Origin: Sequoia sempervirens
Taxonomy: Eukaryota; Streptophyta; Pinopsida; Cupressales; Cupressaceae
Direction: 5' to 3'
NCBI GenBank assembly: GCA_007258455.2
Contig: VDFB02358134.1
Span: 209,185,394 to 209,249,393 of the forward strand
DNA length: 64,000 nucleotides
The notes below the pieces were generated by a model. That model was given only the letters and a program-made list of their open reading frames with translations, was not told where the DNA came from and did not search any database. Positions 1 to 11,560 of this stretch are shown here, in pieces. Every line of letters starts with the position of its first letter. The stretch's first letter is position 1. The position numbers and the translations under genes are program-made.

Positions 1-327
1 TCTAAATTTGAAAGAATTAGAATTTTATCCTTCATGGAAAAAAAGTTATGTGTTATATGGTGAGTGTCACTCCTTAAAAATGTTGTTTTATGAAAAAACT
101 AGTTTTCGAGGGAGATCAAAAAAGAGGTGCAATCTGATTCCAAAAAAATTGAAAAAAATGTATTTATAATCTACAGACAAAACATCACAAAACTCTAGTT
201 TGCATCATCTTCAAATTCCTCACAATTTAGCTACTATAGGTTCCTAAAAGTGAAGATTTAGTTAGAAAAAATTATTTCAGTGTCCAATTTGGCCAAAAAT
301 TGTAAACCGCTATTGTGGGATCACCCC
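1..327 (+). repeat. R-family repeat, copy 1 (left end outside window)
   Basis: AT-rich sequence that aligns over its whole length with 5480-5806, more loosely with 4130-4406, and inverted with 56291-56850. Shared landmarks are an 'aatctacagacaaaa' block, a 'gctataggt' block and the terminal 'attgtgggatcacccc'. The right boundary is sharp: the next base enters copia coding sequence on the minus strand. No coding capacity is seen. It is likely a non-autonomous transposable element, class unknown. Confidence 0.6.
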
Positions 328-1666
328 ATACCATCATCAAAGTTGGAAGAACCAAAGCAAGAAAAATAATACATTCTAGAACCATGATCAGCATGCCCTA
401 TAGCAATGATGGCCTTACTCTTCAAATATCTGATAATCACTAAAGTGGGTGTGAACTTAATTGTTTTCCCTGAGCCAGTATGTGTGATATGATAAATGGA
501 AAGAATATTGGTGGATAAAGATGGAACATAAAGTACATCATGAAATTTCCCTTCACCAAAATCAATGGATCCTTTTCCATAAGCTGACATATACACATTA
601 TTCCCCATAAGAATTGTAGGGAACGAATACTGCTCAAATGTAGAAAACAACTCTTTAGAGGCGACCATGTGGTGTGAAGCCCCTGAATCAAGAAGCCACT
701 TATGTGAAGTATGATGTGTTGAAGAAAGAAGTGTCTAACCTTTACCTTTCTCTAATTTATTTGATGATGTAGATGCAACATTAGAAGAGCCACTTGCCTT
801 AAGTTTGGAAAATTCAAGTTGAGTTTGTTTAAGTAGATTTTTTAACTCATCTTGATCCTTTTCAAAGCATTTGCTTTCTTCATGTCCAAGCTTTTTACAA
901 GTACAAATAGTCTTTTCCTTAAAACTTTTCCATTTTGAGGAGGAAAATGGATTCTCTGATTTGGTTCCTTTAACATGATCCTTAGGTTGTTTATGTGACT
1001 TATATGGAGAAACCTTTTGTTCATTTTCAACCTTTTGTTCATTTGCAATAAGAGCCTTGGGTTGAGATGTCTTCATTGTACCCATTTGAATTAACTTTGA
1101 CTGTTCTCGCATGAGTGACATGCGGCAAAGTCATCAAGAGAGGGAATTGTGAATTTTGAGCCCATAGCATCTCTAGTAGCATAAAATGTAGAAACAAAGA
1201 TAGAATAATCAGGACCAAGCTTGGCAAGTAGAGAAAGAATCAACTATTCATCTTTCTTCTCAATACCACATTGCTTTAAATGAAGCCTTAAGGACTTAAT
1301 TTTTGTGAAGAGGTCTTGGATACTATTAAAATCAAAAGGATTAAGACATATCAACTCATTCTCTAACTGATAACTCCTAAGTGTGTCTTTCTTACCAAAT
1401 AGGAGCTCAAGATGGGCCCAAACTTCCTGTGGAGTGTTACAATATTGAATGTGAAACAAGAGATCGGGAGAGATAGAAATGCAAAGAGTACCAAAAGACT
1501 CATCACATATGTTGAACTATTTCCTCTTTTTTGCAACAATGCCTAGTTCAAGCTCTATACCCATGGTGACTCAATACAACCCCGACTTCTTCAGAGTGAT
1601 CTCCATCTGGATTTTCCACTCAAGAAAGTTTGAGGAAGTGAGAAGAGTTACATGACTTCTATCCAT
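328..1666 (-). pseudogene. Ty1/copia gag-protease fragment (Copia-A), broken
   Basis: Minus-strand reading starts at an ATG at 1666 (MDRSHVTLLTSSNFLEWKI), a typical copia gag start, and meets a stop within about 40 codons. The segment at 1244-1459 resembles the copia gag polypeptide (UBN2-type). The segment at 735-1121 has a CCHC-like zinc knuckle (CKKLGHEESKC, with the first Cys displaced). At 675-689 the aspartic-protease motif DSGAS is followed by HHM, then a gag-pre-integrase-like stretch (DVLYVPSLSTNILSI). Frames are interrupted between the pieces. Integrase, RT and RNase H are missing because the element stops abruptly at 327 against the R repeat. Gag would package RNA and the protease would cut the polyprotein. 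It is a dead fragment. Confidence 0.85.
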
Positions 1667-2631
1667 GATTCTAGAAAAAATATAGACTTGAGATAAGAAA
1701 TTATAGTAATAATTCCTTCAAGCAAAAGAAATGCCAGATAATAGAGATAAGAGGTGAATCGCAGCCCTAAATCGAGAGAGAAATTGCAATTAACAGAGAT
1801 TGCAATGTGAAATTCTCTTACCATAGATCTAAATCACCTTGTTGTGGTTTGCTATTGTCCTCCCTCATGCCTTGCGCAGCTTCAAAAAAGGCAGATATGG
1901 AGCCTCCAAATGAAAACAACAATTTGAGCACAAATCACCCAAATTGTGCCAAACAAATCCAAGGCAGATAGCAAGTATTTGAAATGCCTCTAACAAATAG
2001 ATTGTGCCTTCTTTTCCTCCACCTATGCACACAATTTGACATACCTCTCCAGAACAGAACGTGGAAGAGCAAAGAATAAAAGTGGCCTTAAAAGCAAAAA
2101 TCAAACCCCCACTACAGAATGCAAAATGCCAAATTATGGCGTGGGCCAAATGATGGCGCTTGTTGGCTCCATTGAATGGAATCAACCTCTCTTTTAACGC
2201 CCAGTTCACTTGCCTCTCCTTAATGTGTCACCTTATCCTGGCAAAATGATGTGTCAACCAAGGAGAATGATGCGTCGGCCTCCCAATGCAAGTAAATCCC
2301 CCTCCTCCAAAAAGACAAACTACAGCCTCATCCAATTTCAACACAGGTCTACAAAAAATAGCCAACGGCTTGGAAAAAGGATGTGATTTTAACTGGTATA
2401 TGAGGGCTTCAAATCATCCCTTTTTCCTTTTGATCTCCACCACAAACTTGGGCGTGGGCCTACACCAAGTCCATTGATCTACAAAGAAGATAATCGACCT
2501 AGGTTGGGATCAATTCCTTTTTGTTGTGAGTGGATAGGTTGACTCTAACATCTAACCATCTTCCATGAACACACAAAACTAGAAAAAAAACAAATTTGTT
2601 CAACCTATGGCCTAAAACTATCTCCCCCTAT
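1667..2631 (-). other. Unusually long leader of Copia-A
   Basis: About 965 bp separate the primer-binding site from the gag ATG, much longer than a usual copia leader. The middle is less AT-rich than its surroundings and holds small open frames (1865-2209 minus, 114 codons; 2286-2477 plus, 63 codons) in which I recognise no family. It could be an untranslated leader, captured host DNA or an old nested insertion. Confidence 0.4.
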
Positions 2632-2643
2632 GCTCTGATACCA
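2632..2643 (-). other. Primer-binding site of Copia-A (initiator Met tRNA type)
   Basis: Read on the minus strand this is TGGTATCAGAGC, the usual copia primer site complementary to the 3' end of initiator Met tRNA. It directly abuts the LTR at 2644, as expected for the start of reverse transcription. Confidence 0.88.
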
Positions 2644-3001
2644 TGAATATTTTTAGGATCAAAGAGATATTATGCAAGCACAAGATGATGTAAAATCCAA
2701 TAATTAGATTAATTGAATGAGCAACCTTAAATAGAAAAGCACAAGGAAATCAAGATCCACAAAATGTGGATAGGAGTGGAGTGGTGGAAAATCACCTACC
2801 ACAAAGATAGGGTGAGACTCCTAACCTCCCATGAATGAAGGGAAAGACTCCTTCAGCATGGAGTGGTGGCGGATAACCACCCATGAAGATAGCATGAGGT
2901 GTCAAAGACCATTTTACCCTCTCAACTACCTTGACACCTAAGCATAAAGACACCTAAGTAGGCTTAAGTAAGCCATGTGTATGGCTATGTGTACACTAAC
3001 A
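2644..3001 (-). repeat. Copia-A 5' LTR, minus orientation (358 bp)
   Basis: Runs TG...CA on the minus strand and is followed by the primer-binding site. Its reverse complement aligns end to end with 6546-6903, also 358 bp, with about 8 differences in the first 165 bases by hand count. The base following each LTR end suggests flanks ctaat (minus side of 3002-3006) and ctagt (6904-6908), which differ at one base. Confidence 0.88.
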
Positions 3002-3854
3002 ATTAGCCTACATGAACATTAGGAAAGTGTATTTTTATTTATGAATTATTTACATGTTAATACTTCAATTATATAAAGTTAATTTTTAGTTACTATCCAT
3101 TGGTAGTTAAATTGAGATTTTATAATTTTAAGGGTGAAAATGGTGCCCTTTATATATTTTCCTTCTATTTTTAACTTGCTTTAAATCATTTATCTCAAAT
3201 TTAATGACTAAAAAGAGTAGTATATATTTGTGTACTAGATGAAAAATTATTGACATCTTGATTGATTTTGACTTCACACATTCTATCGGTGATCGAAGTT
3301 GTAAGTTTCAAACCCCTAAGGATGGGTAGTCTCCCAAGTGCCAAGGGTTTCAAACCTAGAAAGAGTACCAAAAAACTTATACTTCTGTTTAGGTTGGGCA
3401 ACTAAGTACTAATTATTGATGTAGGTAAGACCTACACTTTTGGCTCTAGAAGACCAAATGGAGTTTCCATAAGGTGTTGAAGATATGATATTAAAAGGAT
3501 TAAACAATTACCTCACCCCAAACCATACCCATTACATAGTTTATCCCTATATCATTTCCACAATATACCTATTATGTTGGTTTAGTTATGCAAAGCTATG
3601 CATGCTTATATAAAAAACATGGCTTATCATGTAGAGTATGTAAAATATCGATAACCTCACTTATAATTATGCACTCATACATGGAAGGATGACAAACTAA
3701 CAACACAATTGAAAGAAATTGATTATAGCTGAATTATTTTAAATGTGTTTGGTTGATAAGAAATGGAGTATGCAAAATACCAATGCCAATTACAATAGGG
3801 CTATAGACTCATGATTGCATTCAAACACATGTGATGATCGGAATCGAGCAATAG
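3002..3854. other. AT-rich spacer, no gene seen
   Basis: No coding family, RNA gene or clear repeat boundary. Around 3295-3360 there are two 'tttcaaacc'-type motifs that loosely recall a tRNA B box, but no matching A box or target duplication was found. Confidence 0.5.
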
Positions 3855-4406
3855 TGAGAATAGAAAAAAAATTCTAAAAAATACATGTCCCCTAGGTATT
3901 GATGTCCTTATTCCTACAACAAAAAAGAATAACTTAATTCAAATGCATACAAAAAAAAGTTGTGTGTTACATAATACACCTTTGTCCAAATTATAATTAC
4001 TCCAACATAGAATACTAATTTTAAAAAATATGCAACAAAAAGTTATGAAAAAATATCCATGCCCTAGATATTGGTGTGACAAATATGTATTTTAAAAATT
4101 GTAATTGTATCCTTACTATAAAAAAAATTATGTGGTACACAGTAAAAATCACTTTTTAAAAATGTTGTTTAGTAGAAAAAATAAGTTATTAAAAATTACA
4201 TAAAAGGATTCACAATTTTTTTTAATCTTTTTTTTTTTAAATATAATTGGAATCTACACACAAAATCTCACAAATCACTAGTTTGCTTCATCTTCAAATT
4301 CTTAATGGTTTAGCTGCTATAGGTGTGAGAAAATGAATATCTAGTGAAAAATGTTGATTTCAATGTCAAGTTTGGCCAAAAAGTGTAACCCATTGTGGGA
4401 TCACCC
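3855..4406 (+). repeat. R-family repeat, copy 2
   Basis: Diverged copy sharing, in order, the 'taggtattgatgtcc' block, two 'gtgttacat/gtggtacac' blocks, the long A/T tract, 'aatctacacacaaaatctcacaaatcactag', 'gctataggt' and the terminal 'attgtgggatcaccca'. The left boundary is approximate. Sequence from 4407 to about 5085 is AT-rich spacer with no feature seen. Confidence 0.55.
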
Positions 4407-5085
4407 AATGATTGATACCGAGTAATGTGAAAATTTGATGAAAATTTTACTAAAGACTATCTATTGGAAATGTATGATAAAACTAGGTTCTGTACATACA
4501 TTCAAAAAATAAATAAATTGGTTAAATATTATAAGAATCTATCTAGTAATTCATAGACAAATATGAAAATTTATTTTATTATTTATGAAATAATACCATG
4601 CAAAATCTTTGTAAGGTTTTTATAGTCATTTGGCTAGCCAGTTTATCATCCATACATATAGAAATGAGCATAGTGTCATTGGAGACACTCAAACAAGGTT
4701 GATTCCACACTTTAAAAATATTGTACTAAGATTGCAATTATTTCATTACACATTTGGGATGAACCTAGATCATTAAAATGCAAAGATGTCTTATCTATTT
4801 ACTAAAGACAAAATCCTAGCTCTCTAAAAATGTACTCTTCTTAGTTCTTCAAAATAATTTTCCCATCCTTGTAAAAATTAAAAAGAAGGCTCATTTACCC
4901 ATTACAATTATGTTGGTGTGAAACATGCAAATACTCCTCCATGAATCTTGAACATCCATAACCACAGTGACTTGCGGGGTGCCCATACTCTAGCCATTTT
5001 ATTATGTATTTGTTTTTTTAGTTTTATTAAACATAGGTTTTCACTGAAAAATCAAGCTCTTAGTTTTCCACATGTGGAAAAATAG

Positions 5086-5806
5086 CAGATTATCAAAAAA
5101 TAATTTTGAAAAATATGAGTGCATTAAATATTGAAGTCCTTGATCAAACAAAAAAGAAAAAAATTGAATTTCGATATAGACAAAAAAAGTTACGTGTTAT
5201 ACGGTCCACCTATGTCTGAATTGTAATTGGTTTGACTTCAAAACTTGATTAAGGAAAAAATATTTCATAAAACACTATAAAACCAATTGGAAGCACTAGA
5301 TATAGCCGGTATTGGCATGGTGTGATGGATTATAGGTGGCATTGTTGTTCTTGCCACCAAGGTTCAAACCTCGTTGGGGTGGTATTGTTGAATGGTTGTA
5401 TCCGGTTCATAGCTCCGGTCAAAAGCGTTTACCCCTTGAATAAATTTTTTTTTGGAAGCACTAGATATCATAGTTACAAATCTAAATTCAAAAAAATTAG
5501 AATTTTATCCTTCATGGAAAAAAATTATGCATTATATGGTGAGCGTTACTCCTTAAAAATGTTGTTTACTAGAAAAAAAAAACCTAGTTTTCAAAGGAGA
5601 TGGAAAAAAAAGTGCAATCCAAAAATTTTAAAAAATATATATTTATAATCTACAGACAAAATGTCACAAATCACTAATTTGCATCATCTTCAAATTCCTC
5701 ACAGTTTAGCCGCTATAGGTGCCTAAAAGTGAAGATTTAGTTAGAAAAAAATATTTTAGTGTCCAGTTTGGCCAAAAATTGTAAACCAGTATTGTGGGAT
5801 CACCCC
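5086..5806 (+). repeat. R-family repeat, copy 3, split by a SINE
   Basis: Same order of blocks as the other R copies, from a 'ccacatgtggaaaaatag' region near 5078 to the terminal 'attgtgggatcacccc' at 5806. The segment 5480-5806 is close to copy 1. A SINE-like insertion at 5304-5451 interrupts it. The right edge again abuts copia sequence. The left boundary is approximate. Confidence 0.55.
5304..5451 (+). mobile_element. tRNA-like SINE insertion
   Basis: A 148-bp insert lies between perfect 17-bp direct repeats TTGGAAGCACTAGATAT at 5287-5303 and 5452-5468, a target-site duplication of retroposon type. The insert has an A-box-like 'tggcatggtgtgatgg' near 5313 and a good B box 'ggttcaaacctc' near 5361, spaced as in an internal RNA polymerase III promoter. 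It ends in a T-rich tail after 'cttgaataaa'. It would be moved by a LINE's reverse transcriptase. I do not assign a named SINE family. The tail being T-rich rather than A-rich is typical of some plant SINEs. Confidence 0.75.
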
Positions 5807-6545
5807 CTACTGATATTAACTCTTCTTCATCAACTTTAAGTGTTCCATCATCCATTGTTTCTTGTGATATAGGACTATAGGATCGACATAAATGTGTTAC
5901 TGATGTAATTGATTGGGATGACTACTTGGCAGGCATATTAGACTTGTTTAGTAAGTTTCATTTTACAGAGTTGGTAAAAATTTTTGATGATATACATGAT
6001 ATTATCACCTTGGAGGATATTGTTCCTCTATCTTCTAATTATGTTCCTATTCGACCAATGGTTTCACCACAGCTTTGAGAGATTTCATTGCAGTCTCTGA
6101 ATTATGTGCAACATTCAGACTTATGTTCTTCTCACTTGGGAAGATATTATGCACCAATCTGCAGTTTTCCTTCTTCCACAAGGAAGACATGTTGTTCAAC
6201 TTTTTTGAATCACTTTCAACATTCTTCATCCAGCATCACTCAGGATTGCAAGATCCATCATCTTATGGGGGGACTCTCTAGTCTCTCTCTTTCTCTCCTA
6301 TGAGGGGAATATCTCTTGTACTTTTGTGATATAAGTAGTTCTTGGGGGGCCTTGAGTCCTTGTATCTTTCTTCTTCTTTCAATTGTACATTTTTTGTTTC
6401 CTTTCTCTTTTGGAGAGGAGTTTTGTTCCCACTGGGTTTTCTCCTTGTCTTTGTTTTTTGAGAAAGTTGTACATGGATACCTAACATGGCCTAGTAGTCA
6501 GGACACATCTTTATTATTCCCACCTAAGCTATGTTTAAGGGGGCA
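5807..6545 (+). pseudogene. 3' internal region of a Copia-A family element
   Basis: Lies between R copy 3 and the plus-oriented LTR. One frame from 5810 to 6079 is nearly open (a single stop) and contains acidic text such as DWDDYLAGILDLFSK, but I recognise no domain. The rest is T-rich untranslated sequence with 'cccactgggttttctcc', common near 3' ends of plant LTR elements. The polypurine tract AAGGGGGCA at 6537-6545 directly precedes the LTR. Integrase and RT are absent, so this is a 3' remnant or part of a non-autonomous derivative. Confidence 0.6.
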
Positions 6546-6903
6546 TGTTGGTGTACACATAGGCATACACATGACTTACTTAAGCCTACTTAGGTGTCTT
6601 TACACTTAGGTGTCAAGGTAGTTGAGAGGGTAAAATGGTCTTTGACACCTCATGCTATCTTCGTGGGTGGTTATCCACCACCACTCCATGTTGAAGGAGT
6701 CTTTCCCTTCATTCATGGGAGGTTAGGAGTCTCACCCTATCTTTGTGGTAGGTGATTTGCCACCACTCCACTCCTATCCACATTTTGTGGATCTTGATTT
6801 CCTTGTACTTTCCTATTTAAGGTTGCTCATTCAATCAATCAAATTACTAGGTTTTACATCATCTTGTGCTTGCATAATATCTCTTTGGTCGTAAAAATCT
6901 TCA
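6546..6903 (+). repeat. Copia-A 3' LTR, plus orientation (358 bp)
   Basis: TG...CA sequence immediately after a polypurine tract, so it is a 3' LTR. It is the inverted counterpart of 2644-3001 (about 95 percent alike over the part I compared). No 5' LTR of this orientation is in the window. Confidence 0.88.
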
Positions 6904-7924
6904 CTAGTTAAATGCATTCACTTACGTAGACATAAATTAACCCGATTAAAGTAAATAATTGTTGCACATGATAAATGTGTGTAAATTAATGCTAAATTAA
7001 GAAATTGAATATGTGGGGTTAGGATACATATCTTAGAAAACTATGATGAATAATTTTTTTGTTACATAGAGCTCTACTCACATTAATATTCAAAATGGAC
7101 GCACTTGGTTTGATATATGATTTTAGATTAAAATAATATTTGAATTCGTTGTAGGTCAAATATATGCCATTTGGGATTGATCCTACCACAAGAATGAACT
7201 TATTGATAATAGAAAAAATGTGACTTGTTTTATAATGATTTATTCTCTTGATTGATTACTGAGGACTAGTTGTATTCAAAATATCTTAGATAAATTGTTA
7301 GATTGCAAGGACCAAGTTCTCCTAGGTCAACCCCCTTGAAATCAAAGGAATGAATTCAATTTTGCACAAGTGGATGTCATTTGTTGATATGTAATTGTAT
7401 TAATCCATTCCTTTAAAATGGACCTAGAACTAAATGAGAATTGGCATGGATATGCAAATTTCACCATTGTAATAATGAAGTTTTTTTTTAAAACTTTACA
7501 AAAAAATGTAGTTGGAAGCTTTGATTGTGATAAAAATCTATATAGAAATGACATGAAACATTATATAATTAAGATAAAACTAATAGTTTTTATTGAACTT
7601 CACTTTATTTTTATTTGAACTTAATAACTTTTATTTCATCTTTGCTCTTATGATATTCTCAATTGACTTGGATTTAATTTTTAATAATGTGTCTCAGTGC
7701 ATAAAATATAATGGTCATGAATTTTTATTTGATTAAATCTTATGAAACTAATATTTATTTCACATTTGCTCTTATATATTCTCTATCCACTCAACTTAAT
7801 TATACAATTATGTCTTGCATAAAATATAAACCCCTCACAACTCTTTATTTGATGAAGTATTGATTTAAATATTAAAATTTAAGTTAAATTATTCCCCAAT
7901 CATTCATCCACCAGCTCTAATAGT
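6904..7924. other. AT-rich spacer
   Basis: No gene recognised. The last part (about 7800-7924) is the diverged partner of 11941-12060, so the repeat described at 7925 extends further left than its tandem unit. Confidence 0.5.
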
Positions 7925-8376
7925 TTCTTCCTCCTTTTGTACCGTACCTTCCATAACATTTTCATGTTGATTCAATAAAAAAAATAGGTCTTTTCATCCC
8001 TTTTTGTCAGAAAAAAAGATGCCCATAGTGAAGTGTGGCATTCGACTGAAATTACTTTATTTTATATGTACTAACAATATCTACAAAGAAGATCTTAGAA
8101 CTATAATTAGGCCTATTCCTTTTGTTCGCTTTAAACAATCAAAAACCTCAAACCTTGTTTCTTCCCATATCTGCATATTTTAGGTAGGTTTGCTTCATTC
8201 ATAAGGGAAAGGGATAGATTGGAATGCATGTACGCTCTCACGTACAAAAGAATCGACAAAAATCTTTGATTGAATTCGATCTCTTTTTTGAGTTTTTCCA
8301 AGTCTTATGATCTATCTTAGTGGCAAGTCACGTCAAAACTAACAGGGGACAATGTGTTGTCACTATATTCTAATGA
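7925..8376 (+). repeat. 452-bp tandem duplication, copy 1
   Basis: Begins 'ttcttcctccttttgtacc' and ends 'tctaatga'. The next base starts a second copy of identical length. I saw only a few mismatches (for example near 8012 and 8148), which implies a recent duplication. No open frame of note. It contains a 'gcatgtacgctctcacgtac' stretch, less AT-rich than the surroundings. Confidence 0.93.
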
Positions 8377-8828
8377 TTCTTCCTCCTTTTGTACCGTACC
8401 TTCCATAACATTTTCATGTTGATTCAATAAAAAAAATAGGTCTTTTCATCCCTTTTTGTCAAAAAAAAAGATGCCCATAGTGAAGTGTGGCATTCGACTG
8501 AAATTACTTTATTTTATATGTACTAACAATATCTACAAAGAAGATCTTAGAACTATAATTAGGCCTATTCCTTTTGTTCGCTTTAAATAGTCAAAAACCT
8601 CAAACCTTGTTTCTTCCCATATCTGCATATTTTAGGTAGGTTTGCTTCATTCATAAGGGAAAGGGATAGATTGGAATGCATGTACGCTCTCACGTACAAA
8701 AGAATCGACAAAAATCTTTGATTGAATTCGATCTCTTTTTTGAGTTTTTCCAAGTCTTATGATCTATCTTAGTGGCAAGTCACGTCAAAACTAACAGGGG
8801 ACAATGTGTTGTCACTATATTCTAATGA
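8377..8828 (+). repeat. 452-bp tandem duplication, copy 2
   Basis: Head-to-tail repeat of 7925-8376 with no spacer, about 99 percent identical by eye. A third, clearly older copy is at 12817-13180 with its left part at 11941-12118. Confidence 0.93.
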
Positions 8829-11330
8829 TGTACCCCTTGTTCATATAATGATGATATTAATTTGGTAGATGAACCCAAAAACATTCATGGCACATCTTTT
8901 GTGAATAATACAAATGTTATTGCCTCCTTATTGCATAGACTCTGTTAAAGTATATACACATCTTATTAATACTTTAGGTGATTTATAACCATCTAGGTAT
9001 GTTTTGAGTGCATATTTGTATATTTTGAGGATGATGCATAAAATTAAAAATTATCGTTATCTTGTGAATCCAACATTTTAGAATTTCAATTTCTTCATAA
9101 TATTTTAGATACTGTGCATAACATTGAGACTGTCTCTATTTTTTCACCCATGGTTTCATATTGTTTTAGATGCTAATATAGAACATAAAATAGATTGGGC
9201 AAAACACATTTGATTTATTCTTTAAGAGGACAAAATTTTGTACACAAAAAGTTGATCTATTGATAACATCAACTTTACATAGATTAAATGTAAAAATCTA
9301 CACTACATGAAAGGGGGTTGTCATCCCCAAAAATTTTATACAATTCAAGATCATAGAAATGAGGAAGATGGTCCTCTAATAGGAAAACAAAAACCCTAAA
9401 TGATAGTGATCTATTTGCTACAATGAGACATTTTATGCATTTACAATAGTTACAATAGCAACTACTCTTCCTAAGCACTCAACATTTTCAAAGTTCTCAT
9501 TTTCCTCTCAAATCTCAAGTAATGATTTCCTTATATTGTGAATGCTTTTGAGTGTGAAGTTTGCTCCCTTTGTCCAAATTGGAGTGCCAACTTGCTAAGA
9601 CATCCAAAATCCACATCAAATTCATATAGCTAAATAAAAGGCTTTGAGAGAAAGTTTCATAATTGTAACCATAAGCTTTCAAATTTGAAAATATATAACA
9701 TCTCCTCTAGTCATATAGATCACTTTAAGCAATATCTTCTCTAGTCATGCTACTCACTTTCTATTTATAAGTCTGCTCTCTACACCAATAAAAGAAACAT
9801 AGTACCAAAAGGATTGAATAAACATGAATTATCATTTCGGCATTTGATATAGCCAAAATGGAAGATGCATAAATTGCAGCCAAAAATTGGAGAGAAGTTT
9901 CAACAATATTAAATTTCAAACATTAGTTTGAACTCATGAGATTGAGGACCAAGTGTGTAAGGCTTCATGGAGCATGAACTTATAAAAGAGCCTAGTAAAT
10001 AACTTTAGATTCATAAGACAGAATATAGATGTCTTAAACACATGGGCATATAAGCGAATCTTATGACAATATCTTTCGTATGGATGTGATGTGTTGTGTG
10101 ACAGACTGGCTTGAATAAATCAAACATACATAACCAATGGTATAAACCTGAAGAGATTTCTTGAAATCAACTGGATTATTATTGTGCTCACTGTTAATAA
10201 ACATGAGCCTTAATCAACAAATCCTAGAGAACAAGACTCCCAAGGGCTTCTCATCAACACATAATTTTGATGATGAAACAATCTATGACATAAACAGGAA
10301 GCTTTGATTAACTCCAACCCAAATTCTATAATGAATTTAATACACAACAAGGACATGGCAAACTCACTAGAACAATAGAACATTTATTCTTGCTTAAAGA
10401 GTGTGAACATTATTTGGTCTTACTTTATTATAGCTACAACAAAAGTAACTTGTTTTGCAATTTCAAGGCAAGGATTGTGATAAAAGAGCTATTTGCAAGC
10501 AATGACTTCACAGCAAAATGTTTCTATTCTTACAATACTAGTAATTTTTTATGTGTAACATCTTGCTCCTAGTGAGTTAACATTCCCAAATCTTTCATTT
10601 TGATCTTTCACAATTTTTATTTTTGTTTATTTTGCCAGCTAATACTTTCCCCTAGTAAAAACAGAATATAATGAAATTCTTTGTATATTTCATTTCAAAT
10701 TTGAAGGAAAAAAACAAAATTCAACCCTCTATCCAAATCATTCTTGGCATAGATAACTAGTTGCCTTTCAATCATTTTGGCATTCTGGTTAACTCTTTGA
10801 AGGCAAAGTGAGTGACAAAACCTAGAGCTTAACTTGTTTTAATTCTAAATCTTATAATGATCATGCATAACACTCATTTTATCTTTTTACTTCCATTTTA
10901 TGAAGGATTTTAATGGTTGATTCAATTTCATTCATTTAAATCACTTAATGGCTATTTCTGAGTGAAAATATGTAGTAAATGTTTGCCTTTCATCTCAACA
11001 AAACATTTGATTCCTTCTGGTTTTGCCTATGCTAAAATGTAAAAGAGAGAAATAGATAGATCCAAAGAGTGGGGCCATATGGAGAAAAAATACAAAAACT
11101 AAAACCTTACCTGGTCATGGCCAAAATTAAACCAAACATGGATCATCTCAGGCAACAAAGTGTTGACCCTCAAGAGCTCCCACATAACCAAACCCATTTG
11201 GGCTAACTTGTATATACATATGATCTGGCATTTGCAACAAACACATATCTACAAAAACTCATCACCAGTTTAAAAAGCAAAGCACAAACGTTTTCTTTAG
11301 ACATTTTGCGTACCTTGATTTTCCCTCTTT
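8829..11330. other. AT-rich spacer, no gene recognised
   Basis: Short random open frames only (for example 9284-9478 minus and 10390-10572 plus). No domain, RNA gene, LTR or tandem repeat is visible to me over these 2.5 kb. Confidence 0.5.
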
Positions 11331-11560
11331 AAATTTTGGCGAGATCGGCAATGTCCAACACAGGAGTTTTCCCAAAAGCGGCAACCACGATCTCCCGAGC
11401 ATTTATGTGGAAAATCAGAAACCAAAACAATTGATAGGAAACACAAAATCACCACCATCAATCAGATTATATAACCCATTTTCTACTTACAGTGTTGGGG
11501 ACGACGATGGAGGGTTTCCCACATTGTGGTTTGACAGCATATTCCTCCCCGCTTGCTTTC
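11331..11560 (-). other. Possible decayed exons, minus strand
   Basis: Less AT-rich than its surroundings. On the minus strand an open stretch (GKPSIVVPNT, about 11495-11530) ends at a good donor-like CACT|GTAAGT. About 100 bp further on, after an AG, comes a second open stretch (IVVAAFGKTPVLDIADLAKI, about 11345-11405) that ends in TAA. I do not recognise the protein, and the two parts may be chance. The plus-strand frame at 11553-11807 shows 'ccgtc' repeats and no domain. Confidence 0.2.

Noticed and set aside
3285..3370. Possible second SINE from 'tttcaaacc' motifs
   Set aside because: No A box at the right distance, no tail and no target duplication.
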